This document shows, in pieces, positions 24,245 through 36,389 of a stretch of DNA of 64,000 nucleotides. Position numbers and translations under genes: made by a program. Under the pieces are notes generated by a model that did no database searches, was not told the origin of the DNA, and saw only the letters and a program-made list of their open reading frames with translations. Within the stretch, counting starts at the first letter, position 1; every line of letters starts with the position of its first letter. Source of the stretch: Casuarina equisetifolia (lineage: Eukaryota; Streptophyta; Magnoliopsida; Fagales; Casuarinaceae); the NCBI GenBank assembly GCA_028551475.1, contig CM052355.1:18435543-18499542 (forward strand), given 5' to 3'.

Positions 24245-24392
24245 GCTTCTTCAGCCGTTGGAACCTCGAAAAAATCCAAACTTTAGAACTCTTGCGCTCC
24301 GTGTGTTGTCTGCAGTCTTTTTCTCGCTTGCGTGCAGTTCAAATTTGAAATTCAAACGGAACCCAGCAAGCATATGTTGTCGGAAAGTAGGC

Positions 24393-24398
24393 CACGTG
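24393..24398. promoter_or_regulatory. G-box CACGTG upstream of the WVD2-like gene
   Basis: A perfect CACGTG core about 150 bases upstream of the WVD2-like ATG on the minus strand. It is a candidate bHLH or bZIP site. Confidence 0.45.
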
Positions 24399-24491
24399 CA
24401 GGCGCGAGAGAGCAGCGTAGTCAAGCCTTTAATTTCTGGAAGTAGTGGGGTCTCAACCGTGTTTGGAGGAGCTCCTATCACTTTTCAGCTT

Positions 24492-24510
24492 CACGTGGGG
24501 GCCCCACGTG
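24492..24510. promoter_or_regulatory. Palindromic double G-box upstream of the WVD2-like gene
   Basis: CACGTGGGG, one G, then CCCCACGTG: two extended G-boxes in perfect inverted arrangement. An outer imperfect pair, TTTCAG and CTGAAA, flanks them. They lie about 250 bases before the ATG at 24244. The CACGTGGG form is favoured by bZIP (ABRE-type) and bHLH factors; binding is inference. Confidence 0.55.
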
Positions 24511-26022
24511 CTGAAATTATGTAACGAAGTTTCTGCGGCTCAACGTTCAATTGCTGCTTAGTTTCAAATTCCTCGTCATGAGCTCATCGTACAGCAGATT
24601 AGATGCTGGTCTGCAGGTGCCAATTTGTTGATAGTTGAAGCAGATGGAGTCATGGCTAAACTTCATAGCAGAGGGAGGCAAAGAGGGTGGGTGGGTAGTT
24701 AGTTGTAGAAGGTGGAGATGTAATATGTTGAACAACCAGTTGTTGCAACATTACGATGACAACTGACAAGGCAAATCTCGTCGAATGTCGACAGATAATG
24801 TCCTTGGTTGCTTGAGATCTTGGGAGGTGATTAACTCCAAAATCTTAAACCTGAAAGAGACGCCTTTACATTTTGCGTAAGGGCGTGTTAAACAGTGTAA
24901 AAGCTACGTGAGCGGAACTTCAATGCATGGCATAGCGAGCCAACACTCGAGAGATCCTTTGGAAATGGGTTTCGGTAGGAGGGCCCAAGTACTTCCAGGG
25001 GTTATCCTCGGATACTTGTCTAATGGAGACCTTTAGGCTGAGGGATCATTGTCTAATAAAGTTGAAACAATGAATGATGGCTAAAGTCGAGAAAAAACCA
25101 GGTCCATTTACAGATAACAACTATCATTGGCTTCAAAACTTTGTACGGTCCACAGAAAAAAATGCTGATGGGGAAGGAGCAAATTATTGTATATCGTATA
25201 AGCAATCTTCTATTGGGGTCTCAAAATTATTTGAGAGGAAAAGCAGGAATCTTGGTTGCCGTCTCGATCAAGTTAACTTCCTGTAATCATATTGTTTTGC
25301 TGCTTATAAGGACCTATTCATGCCAACAAATGCCAAAGCAGAGCATCAACTAAGGCACAATGGATGTACAATGTGTTGCTTTCTCTGGTGCTTAAGGATT
25401 CACAGTGGGCGTCCTACCAAGTCCTTGGTGATCAGAACATAATTGGCCCTTGACTCTTCTTGGGTCGGCCACAAGTTCGCCGGCGGTCAAGCACCGTAAA
25501 AAATAGGGGAACTTTCTGGGGTATGAATATCCCTACTGTTTATAAAGAAAATTGCATTAAAGGGAATGCTAAAGTACAAATGTAAAGAAAACAATATCTC
25601 ATCTTGAGGAACCTCTTCCTGTTCAAGCATACACATACCACATCCACATTAAACAGTAAGTGAAGTGTACAATTTGATACAGACAAGAATAACTAGGTGT
25701 ACAATGTCATGCAGATCAGCCTACACGCTACCTTCCCTTCATAAGGTTCTATTTCCCCTGTCCGTTTTAGGTCTTGATTTCCGCGCCAGTGTTCCTATGT
25801 CCTGAAATAGTATAGGGTGCTGAGTGCTAGAATGATTGGTCTAGCCGATTCAGTACAGTGTGCGCCCCATTGCAGGATTTCTCATCAATAACTTGCCTCA
25901 CTATCTAATAAAGTTTTTCTTTCTTCTGTGTTTCCCATTTATTCTTCCCCCACCCCGAGAAACAGAAAAGAATGATATAAGGATGTCTCAGCACTGCATA
26001 ATTTACCCTTCATTTTTGCATA
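24511..26022. other. Intergenic, no gene seen
   Basis: Lies between the WVD2-like promoter and the 3' UTR of the galactosyltransferase gene. Short frames (for example 25074-25286) carry no domain. The segment nearest 26022 is probably 3' UTR. Confidence 0.5.
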
Positions 26023-29000
26023 TCACAAATGTCCTGAATACGAAGATCGTCTCTTGCTTCTGTGAGTTTTACCTCTTGCTGCTTTTCTTTTATGACCGGA
26101 CACGGCCACGGACACGGCTGCAAAGAAACCCAAACCAGCAAGTACCCAAAGCAGAACTGCCCAGAACCTGAAGGAACTAAACATCCCGTCTATCATGGCA
26201 GATTTTGACAGTCCATGAGAATTATTCTTTGGCACAGAATCACTTCTTAAAGCATGGATTTCATCAAAGCTACCAAATTTCCTTGACATTGCAACTTCCT
26301 TCGCTGTCTTCAAGTTTGTACTGGATAGGGTGCTGGGATCAGGGCAATTCCTCCTCTCATGATGACGACGTAGTGCCTCATTCAGTGTCTTCCCACATTC
26401 TATGCTTAGCAGGTCGCGCTGTAGCAAGTTCTCATCGGTCCTATCAAGGGTTGAAGGATCAGGTGGGTCTGGAAACTTTGCCCAGCATTTATTGATCATG
26501 TCCACATTTCTATAGTTCGCCTTGTCAAAGCTCCAATTGCCAACACTGAACTCCAATCCATAGTGGAAAACTCTATAGTGTACACCAGGTTGAGGAACAT
26601 ATCCCGGGTATATCAATATCTCGCTGCTAATAATATGCCTTAATTTCAACTGCATGGAAAAGAAGGAAGAGAGGAGGAGAATGCTTTTCAGAATAGTAAT
26701 TGCTGTCATTCATAGAAGACTAAAACAACTACAAGCACATACATGGTATTCCATATTCTACAAACAACAATGTAAATTATGTGAAAAAAATAATCTCTAC
26801 TATAAATTGCTTCACGAGAAATAAAGTACCTCAGCTGCACCAAACGAATAACCATACATCTCACTGATCCACCCAGTTCCATAAACATCTCCTGTGATAT
26901 TTGTTGCATAATGAGCTCTGTCAGCACGGACCTCCTCAGTTTTATGCAGCCATAGCATAGCAAAGTTCCGGAGATCATCTATATGCATGACGATTACACC
27001 TCCAACCCTGTCACATGCATCAGGATTGCGAGTATGGAGTTTTGCAAGCTCATTGTTACAGCCGATAAGGTAGCTGGCACGAGTAGAGCAAAAGAAAACA
27101 GTCAGAAATCATATGCAACTATAGATGCAGCCAGAAAACATGTGCATAAGAACAAATCCATGCACATACAAAAACAAATTTTAGCGCACAGACAGAGGGA
27201 GAGACCAATGACAAATTAAACTGGCGTGCCTAGAGTCCAGACAAAAAATTATGAGGGAGATATAGATTATTGTATCTTACTCATAAGGGGTTGAAACTGG
27301 CCGCCTACGTTCTGCTTTGAACTCCCATGGAGTAATTGGGCCTTTCATAATCATATCAGCATCAAGAATTACTATGAACTCAGCATCAATAGTTGCATGA
27401 TTGAGCCAGTGAAGAACTGCGGCTGGTTTATTGATTGCCGGATACCTGGCATGGAACAAAACAAGACTTTTATCCTCTAAGATCCATGTCTCTCTATCTG
27501 TTTCTCTAGACATCTTCTCTTTGTTCTGCTTGCTTTTTAGGAGGGGCAGGAAAGGGTTTAGCATTAACTACAGAGTTTCACAAACATACTTAAACAAGAA
27601 TTCAATTTTGTTTTTGAATTCTAGTTATGTCATGACATGGATATATATCTATCCAAATGATTTAAGTAGGTCCCCCTAACCATGTCACCTAATCAGTTCT
27701 AAATAATTCACTCGTCTATAGTTATCAGATCAGTAATTGAGCAATTTACAACAAGCTACATCATTGTCACGTACAGGAATGTGAAAGATAAAAAAATTAG
27801 ATAGACATTTGCTGAAGTTTAAAAAGTTGCTTGAGCTTTAAAGAATGTTATTACTTAAAAATACTGACAGAGATGAAAATTGGACATGCATTACTCAACA
27901 AATGGCAGGATGTCACCGCCAAACTAATTTCATCATCTCTATAAGATCTATAAAGTGAAACTAATTTCATCAACTACATAAGATCTACAAAGTATAAAGA
28001 CCATATCCTTGCCATAAGTAATAAAATTATTTATTGGCAAAGTGACAATAATATATATAATTAGAATTTACCAATCGCCTGTCAATGGATGTCGGCTCAT
28101 GGAAGGAACATAATGGGTGGGTGCTAGATCATGACCAGTATATCTCTTCAGGTCTTCATCAGTGCAGCTGAGAAGTCGTGTGATATTACCGGGCTGGCCG
28201 CTTAAGTGAAAGCTGTGGACAAGTCCTACAGTCTGCCAATCAAAATATGGGGTACATTCTGTGGAAAAAACAGTGTGAATTTTGGGATATTGCCTCCTGG
28301 CCTCGTCAATGACCTTCTCCTGAGCCTGTGTTGGCTCTTGTCGAAATTGTAGAGTAGCTGGAGTTGGAAACTTTGGCTGAGTAAGTTCAGCAAATTTTTT
28401 GCCTCTTAAAAAGCTCAAATATTTCGACCAACTTGGTTTAGAGCATCCATTTGCTTTGTGTTGCAATAATAGACCCTCATTCAAAGTGTTAATGCATTCT
28501 ATACTCAAAAATAGGCCCCGCCTATTATTCGGATCAGATTCTATCAGCTGTAACTGTACAAAAAGAATCTTATTTACAGCAGTACAAACTACAAAATCTT
28601 ACCGATAGAGAAAAGAAAAATCAATGCAATTTTCCACGTAGATAACCACACATATAAGAAACGAAGTTTCTTATAATTGCATCAAAAAGGCATCTAGTAT
28701 ATAGTTAAACCAACATGGACATTCTAATAGGTAAGTCATCTGATTTGGGTCTAACCCTAAAAGGTTCACACTCTACTTTGGCCATAAGAAAATCATGCAC
28801 TAAAGTGCCACAGTAACATTGGGGCATTTGTACTTAATTAAAATGGTTTCCTCTATTATAAGACATAATTAATTTTTATTGGTCAACATACCTCTCTCGG
28901 ATATGGAGGTTCAGGAAAGAGCCGGCCACAGTCATAGACAATATCATCCTCATGGTGTTGTAGTTTATTAAAAGACCAGTTTCCAACACTAAACGGCAAC

Positions 29001-31287
29001 CCATAGTGAAGAAGAATAGGCTCAACTCCTTCTTGTGGAATATAGCCTGGGTAGATCATCAAGTAATCATTGACCTTGTGCCGAAGTCCAACCTGAAAAA
29101 ATCCCAAGAGAGTTAAGATGTCAGGCATTGTAGCTCAAGTCTTAGTTCAATCTAGCTTAGAATATGACAGAAACTTTTGTAAGGAAGAAATTCAAGCCAA
29201 CTTACTTCTGCTGCACCAAAAGAGTATCCATACATCTCACTGATCCACCCTTTTCCATAGATATCACCAGTTAAATTAGTAGACCAATGAGCTCTATCCT
29301 CTCGTACTTCTTCTGTTTTTGAAAGCCACATAGGGGCCAATGCCCGAAGATCATCTATATGCATGGCTAGAAGGCCACCAACTTTGTCACAGAGCTCTGG
29401 ATATTTGGTATGCAACTTAGCAAGTAGATTATCACATCCAATCAGGTACCTAAAGGAGAAATTCATTACACAAATACACATCAAAAGGCGACAGTTTACA
29501 GAAGGCCAAATAAGATTGAAATTTGATAAAAAGAAATCCTCAGGTTCATGAAACCATCCAAAGCACAATTCAAGAAGAATTGTACATTGGCCAGAAAATA
29601 AAGCTCTTGGGTTTTGATCTTTCATTGGGCCATGTTCATCTAACAATTTACACTTACTAAAAAAAAAAAAAAAACTCTCCTCCCTGCATCATCTTAAGAA
29701 TGTTGTATAAGAAAATTATAATTTGAAGGTATTTTTAAAGGATCCAAAAAAACAATATCTATGCTCAAGCGCAGGTTGTAGTAGATATGCAGCATTTTAT
29801 ATCAATAATGAATTTCAAATTACAAATTGTTTCAAATATTTTTTATAGGGGAAACTGTTGGCCTAACACAATATGACACGTATAAAAAAGAGAATTTATT
29901 AGATACCCATAATATGCCGCAACAGGCCTGCCTTTCTCAGCACCAAGCTCCCAGGGTATTATTGGACCTCGGATGATCATGTCTGCATCTAGAATCACGA
30001 CCCAATCAACATTCTCTGCATCTTTACTATGTTTAAGCCAGTGCACAACTCCAGCAGGTTTGTTAATCGCAGGATACCTGCAAAACCAAATAAAGAACTT
30101 ATTTTCTTTCTCCTAACCTTAGGGAAAGGGTTCCCCAACAACCATATGGTACAAGACTTCTTTCCATAGACAAGCATAAACCAACATTATAATTCAATGA
30201 AACCAAACCAATGCATCAACAAGCATAAGAAAAGACTAGAAGGGATGGGCAGAAAACAAATAAGATGCAACCATTCACAAAAACTGTATGAGAACTTAAG
30301 CATCAATAGTGTTGAACCGGTATATATTCAGGAGAAATAATAGACTTTATCATGGTTATCTACAACATAATAAGCACAGTTCCCGAAGTACATTCCTCAA
30401 AAACCAACACCAGGCCACGGCTGGCACCAGAAAGATACCAACTCCAACTTTTTTTCAGCAATACAGAGGCCCTCCAACTTTCTTCCCTCCCATTGCTAAC
30501 CAGGCGTACACTTCATTGGTTTAAATATGCTTTTTAATAGGAGTTATAAATAGTGCATTCCAAGCTCATTTTTTTGATTCACTGTTCTATACCTTACCTG
30601 GAATCACCATCACACCACTGACCAAATTAATTCTTCTTACAAAATCCAACGAAGTATTCAATTCTCACTCCATCTTCAGTCCTCTAAAAATACCAAATCT
30701 ACATCAAAGAAGTATCCAATTTTTGCTCTATCTGCATTGCACACCTCTAAAGATATCAAATCGATATTTCTTAATGACTAGCACGAAGAAGTTCCATCCT
30801 TCAACCCCATTTCCAAATAAAGGAACATGATGCCTCAGCAAAACTTGAAACAATGACAAATCTCCTTATCAGCACAATATACTAGCAAAGACTTTTAAGG
30901 CAAACCCAGAATTGAATACCAATTCATAGAAAAAAGTAAAAATTATCAGAAAATTTGAAAAAAATTAAATGAAAACAGAAATTATTACCAGTCGCCAGTC
31001 TTGGGATGTCTGCTCATGGAAGGGACCTCAAGAGTAGGAGCCAAACCCATCCCTCTGTAGTTCTTCTTCTCGTCCTCCGTACAGCTGAGGAGTCGGGTTA
31101 TAGGCCCGGGTTGCCGGGCCTTCCTGAAGCTATGCATGAGGCCCACCGTCTGCCAGTCGAAGTAGTTCTGGCACTCCACCGAGAAGAGCGTGTGAATCCT
31201 CCACGGAGCCTCCTGAGCCTTTTCCGCGCCCCACACACCACCCATCAACCCCACCACCACCAGGATCAAAGCCAACGACGTCGCCAT
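26023..31287 (-). CDS. SERGT1: Peptidyl serine alpha-galactosyltransferase (GT96, SERGT1-like)
   Basis: Encodes 810 aa. The family adds a single alpha-galactose to serine in extensin Ser-Hyp repeats, in the ER/Golgi. Eight exons: 31287-30989, 30077-29907, 29449-29206, 29092-28892, 28553-28072, 27445-27281, 27073-26830, 26649-26023. The N-terminal signal sequence is MATSLALILVVVGLMGG. Two homologous halves each show a CxxYFDWQTVG block, PSMSRHP.TGDWYPAINKPA, a DAD motif (residues 130-132 and 494-496), MHIDDLR and GWISEMYGYSFGAAE. A C-terminal membrane helix (FWAVLLWVLAGLGFFAAVSVAV) is followed by a basic tail. The exon 5 acceptor has two in-frame options 6 bases apart (28553 or 28547). Length matches the Arabidopsis protein closely. 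It is divergent from the zinc-finger gene upstream. Confidence 0.95.
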
Positions 31288-32517
31288 TGCAGCCCCTAAT
31301 TCAGTGCCGGATTTCAAATGGGTATTGTCTGAAAGATCTAAATTGCATGGCTTTGATGAATCTGAGGACTTTCATTGAGGTCAAAATTGGAGCTCCCTTG
31401 ACATCTCAACACTGCAGTGAACAAAACACATGAGCCTTTTTTTTTTCTTTTTCTTTCAGCCGTAGCTGTTATTCAATCTAATAAACAAATCATAATCATT
31501 ATAGATTTAGCTCGCTGACGCGCGATCCCGGACTTGTAACTTTCTTTAATTGAAATATGTTTGAGAAGAATAAATCAAAGTTGACGAGATGAACTACTCT
31601 GGCTGGCTCACATGGGAGAAAGTGATTTTTTCGAGCTCCATCCCTCCCTGATGAACTCGGTCTCGTTCTAATTTTGTAAGGACGAGTTAGGCAGGCAAGG
31701 CTAGTCGACATTTCTCCTCAGAGCGTGTTGGGGGTAAGATTAATTGCCATTTTCTGAACCACAGGGAATCTGATATTTTTTGTTTGGATCGAATTCCATG
31801 CTCATTTTATTCACAACCTCAACTCCGTTCCATCTTATAGTTCTTTTTTGATGGTTTATTTTAACACAATGATGTATTTAAAAATCATTCTTCGTAATTG
31901 ATCATGAGTTTGGGATCCCATTTTGGAGATTAGTGTTGGATAAAAATATCAAATTTAGTATGTCATTTCTTGTAATGAAATTTAAATTAAAAAAATATTC
32001 ATTCATTTTTTTAATTTAACTTCTAAGTTTTCTAATATGTTTTTGAAGCTTATGTTGAATTTGTTCCATTTTGTATAACTTTAAACCTTATAAAAATGTA
32101 TATACAAAACCAAAGTTTTAAGTTCCTCAAATTTTTAAGCTAACTTTTAAATTAAATTTTTAAAATTTTTATCAACAACTCCTTTCTAACATTTAATTGA
32201 ACTTGACCATTCAATTTTTGTTAAAATTTACACTATTAGAGTAACCTTTTTTGCTTTTAACTTATAAATAAGATATTATTAATTTAACCTATCTGACATG
32301 CTGACAAAAGGCCCAACTTGAATGGCGAATCTTGGGCTCCTCATACGAAAATCTAATATGATTTTGTGGGCTGATCCCATTAATTTCTAGCCACGTCATT
32401 GAAAAGTCAAGTTTGCAAGTCAAAGGAACTAGGAGGTCCGATGTGGGAAATTTTTATTGGTCACGACGGCAGCGCGGCGGTGGCACTACGTATAGAAGAT
32501 CAACGGCAATTCGGAAA
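31288..32517. promoter_or_regulatory. Shared divergent promoter region (SERGT1-like and C2H2 genes)
   Basis: About 1.2 kb separates two ATGs pointing away from each other. The middle (about 31960-32280) is very AT-rich. No gene is supported, and no individual element is strong enough to name. Confidence 0.45.
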
Positions 32518-35500
32518 ATGGTACCGTGTCTGAAGAGTATGAAGACGGGGGCGAAGCGGTCGAAGTGGGTCGCCCTTTGCTTTCTTTGCTTCTCGCTTGC
32601 TCTGCAGATAATTCAGGTACCTTATTGGATCTTGCCGATATGCAAAAACCATGTTTAATCTGTGTATACTGTGCGTAGGCCTTTTGTTACTCGCTTCTTT
32701 GTTAAAATCTGTTGTTTTCTTAGCCGGAATCAACGCGTACCTCGTAATTTACAAGGATTTAAGAAAGCTCCCAAGCGTAATGAGCGTATATGGATAAATT
32801 CTTTTCTATTGGAGAGACGAAATAAAGCTACTGAATTTGCGTATTTGGACTCCTATTCGCTAATAGATAAAAGGACTCATTAAGAAATTTGCCATTACAA
32901 TGAAAGAAATTAGGAACCTTTTGTTATGTCAATGGAGCTTGTAACTGTATAATTTTAGACTGAAATCGCTTTTATGATTCCATCTTTACCGATGAGTTGG
33001 TTCGATACTGAATCTGAAGTAAACTGCCATTTCTCCAATAACCTCTTGTAATGTTTCCTAAGGTTCGACAATCAGTAACCTTAGGTTTCCTAAACCTCCT
33101 TGTTCCGCATGGGAGTGAATTAGTTTTGATTGTTTTCTCGACTTTCTTTAACCTGTTTGAGATATTTTCCGATAACATTTTTATTTTCTTGGTTATAATG
33201 GGATTCCTATTTTACTCAGATTATGCTAACCCATCCATTACTTTTTTTGCGACAGGCTTATAAAGAATCTCAAACTGCAAGGTATGCGGTTTGGAGTGTT
33301 GGTCTTCTGAAAATTTCTATCGGAATAGCTACTTTGGTCTTCATTCCTGGCACCTACTCTTGTATTAACAATTAATTCAAGGGGACCCAAATTGTGAACG
33401 AGACCTGATAAATGCCAAATTCTATCATGGCTTGTATTAGTTTTTTATCTTCATTCATAACTAATTTTAAAGGTTCTTTTTCAGAACGCTTAAGCCCAAT
33501 CAGGTGGATGCTCATGACGTACATTGTTCAAGAGAAAGGAGTAGGGCAGCATGGAAAATAATTCAGGAGGTATTAGAAGATTCTGATTTTTGGAACGTTT
33601 AAAAACTAGCATCTGCAGGTGCTTAGTTTGGTGTGGTACATGGAACATTACCCTTGATGTTTGCTGCAGTATCTAATGCCCCTTGTGGAGAAAGAACGAT
33701 ATGAAATCTCAAGAAGGTGTAGGCTTCATCCAGATAATGACCTGTACAGAGACCAGGAAGAGCACAAGATCCATGTAGATGCAAATGAATGGCAATGTGG
33801 ATACTGTAGAAAAAGGTTTTATGAAGAGAAATACCTTGATCGGCATTTTGACAATAGGCACTATGATTTGCTGAATGTGGTATGTGATGCTGCTTTTCCT
33901 AGAATTGGTGGTGATAAACCGTCTTTTGCTTCCAAAGTTGAATTGTAAACAAAATGTCATACCAGGAAGCAGTACTTCTTTTAGTTATTTTGTAATTCTA
34001 ATGCACGTGCATCAGAAAAATTACATTGAAAGACTCAGAATTCGTGACTTTGACCTAAATAGATGAGAACTTATACTTAACCTGATGGTGTTGGTGTTAG
34101 TTTGTAATTGTTCTCTCATGTATGAGTATGCCTCTCCTAAGCCAATGTGGCATGATCTGTGATACTCTCATGAACTTGAGTGTGCCTACTATATTCTGTG
34201 AAGGTTTATAATCCATCATTAACACAAGGAAACTTGGTTGAGTTTGTGAAGTTCTGAATTTTTCTGATCTATCACCTCAAGTTCTTTCAATTTAGTATGT
34301 TCAACATGGATGATTTGTTCACTTTTAAAGCATTGTCTTGATATGTCATCAGTTTTGATAAGTATAATTCCTCTCTTGTATGGACAATCCTGTGAAATGC
34401 ATACACAGATCAGTTGGTTTCTAATATGTACCATATGCCTGGGCCTATTTCTTGGTGCATCCTACAGATGAATTTTACAGTCCTCTTGTTCCTTGTATTG
34501 CAAATTCTAGGTTTCATTTTTACAGTGAAGACACTGCAATAAATAAGATCACCAGTACCCAAAGAAGAAAAAGAAAACAAAGGAGAAAGAGATTAACTCA
34601 TGTGCCTATGCAAAGGACAACCTGGAAGAAAACTTGAGCATTTTGTCTGAAAGGCCTGCTGCATATAAGGATGATATGCCTCTATAAAAAAGAGTACCGT
34701 TACATCATTGATCTGCTTTTTCAGCACTAGGCCTCTTCTTTTAGACAACTGGTATGGCAAGAGAAATCTGAACATATGGATCATATATTATGAACAGACC
34801 AAACTAGCATCTCTTCTAGCTTGACAGACAAACGGAAAGAACACACCAATATATTTTGGTCCAGGGTATTAGATACCTCACTTGAGTACTTTTGCTCTCT
34901 CTTCGTACCTTGTCTTGTTGCTTTTAACCTCAAATTTTACTGAAAGTCTTTGTCACCTCATTTTGAATGTCTTGACACATTGTGCTCCAGTCTTTCATGA
35001 CCTTATATCTAGATTTCATCTTTTCTAATTTCGCAACATAATCAAACACCTCTGGACTTTGGAAATATAGCCTTCTGTTGTGTTACTGTATTTCACGCAT
35101 TGATATATTGAATCACGGCATACTTGTGCTGAATCCAGAGTCACAGCAGGTGCTTGGCAGATATATGTGGTGCATTGCATTGCGACCTTACTATGGACTC
35201 CATGCCTCGCAAAACTAAGTGCAATCCTGCTGCAGCTGCAAAAAATCAACATCTGTGTGAGGTAGTCTATGAGTGATGTCTTCCGCGTGGTTAACTTAAG
35301 CATTCTTTTTATTCATAGTTTTGTCATTTGTACAGAGCATTGCCGATACGTGTTTTCCAATCAATGAGGGACCTTCAGCAAGCCGTCTTCATGGTAGCTG
35401 TTTATTTTATTTGTCATAATTGTTATCAGACAATGATGATGCTTGCTGATCTCATCAAATTGTGACAGAATTCTTCTTGCGCCAATTCTGTGATGCCCAC

Positions 35501-36293
35501 AGTTGCACTGTTGGTAGGAAACCTTTCTCTAGAGGGCACAGGGTAAAGTTGACCATCGCACTCGCCTTTTTCCTCCTCCCCCCCTTCTTCTAACGTATGC
35601 ACTGACATACACTACGAGTACAGGAATAAATAATTATAACATATTGCTCTGCGTTTCTATTCAATCTCCCCAAGGTCTATTGGTAAAAAAAGTTGAAATC
35701 ATGTTGAGTAAAAAGGAAGACCTTTGTACTGTCCACATACTACCTCAGCAAGTTTTCTTTTCATGATTAGTTAAATATTATATATTATCCTTGCTAATAA
35801 CATATCTAAATCAGATGATTGAAGTCAATGAGATTAATTTATCTCCTGATTGATGCTCTCTGTGGTACACACCCCTTATATTCAAAACGCAGCTAATATC
35901 ATGCACGCTTGTATTTGGTGTGTTGATTCTTACATATTTTTAGTGTTTACAAACCTTAAGGTGTACAACCCATCCATAAATTTATACTTCCAGGAAATTT
36001 TGTCGATTATTACCTGTTTGACTCAAACCGTGTTGTTTCATACGTGCAGAAGAGTAGAAGTGTATTCTACCTTTCTGTTTCCATTCTGACCCTCATGCTG
36101 TTGCCACTTATATATCTCTTCATTTACATGCACCAGAGGTATCTACTCTCTAAATTTCTTGCTTCCCCGGTTGTGGCAGCCTTACGAATGGACTCTCATT
36201 TTTGTGGTTTTGAGACTTTGCAGGGGAATGAAAGGGGGAACCGTAGAGCTGAAGCGCATCTCAAAAAATGTGCCAAAGAAAAAGCCCTCTTAG
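32518..36293 (+). CDS. Membrane-anchored C2H2 zinc-finger protein, uncharacterised
   Basis: Eight exons join in frame to 236 aa: 32518-32616, 33256-33281, 33485-33569, 33670-33879, 35336-35393, 35469-35542, 36050-36138, 36224-36293. The N-terminus has a signal-anchor-like stretch (KWVALCFLCFSLALQIIQ, about residues 16-33). One zinc finger follows: C113, C116, H129, H134 (WQCGYCRKRFYEEKYLDRHFDNRH). A second hydrophobic helix, FYLSVSILTLMLLPLIYLFIYM, lies near residues 190-211, and the tail is short and basic. Two membrane helices with one zinc finger between them suggest a membrane protein with a lumenal or cytosolic metal-binding domain, not a transcription factor. I know of plant homologues annotated only as C2H2-like; the function is unknown. 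An alternative start is the ATG at 32539. Confidence 0.82.
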
Positions 36294-36348
36294 TTGGTCA
36301 TTTCCCATACAACTACCAAGATGCTTGATTCTTTTTCTCTAGTTTCTA

Positions 36349-36389
<41 letters not shown>

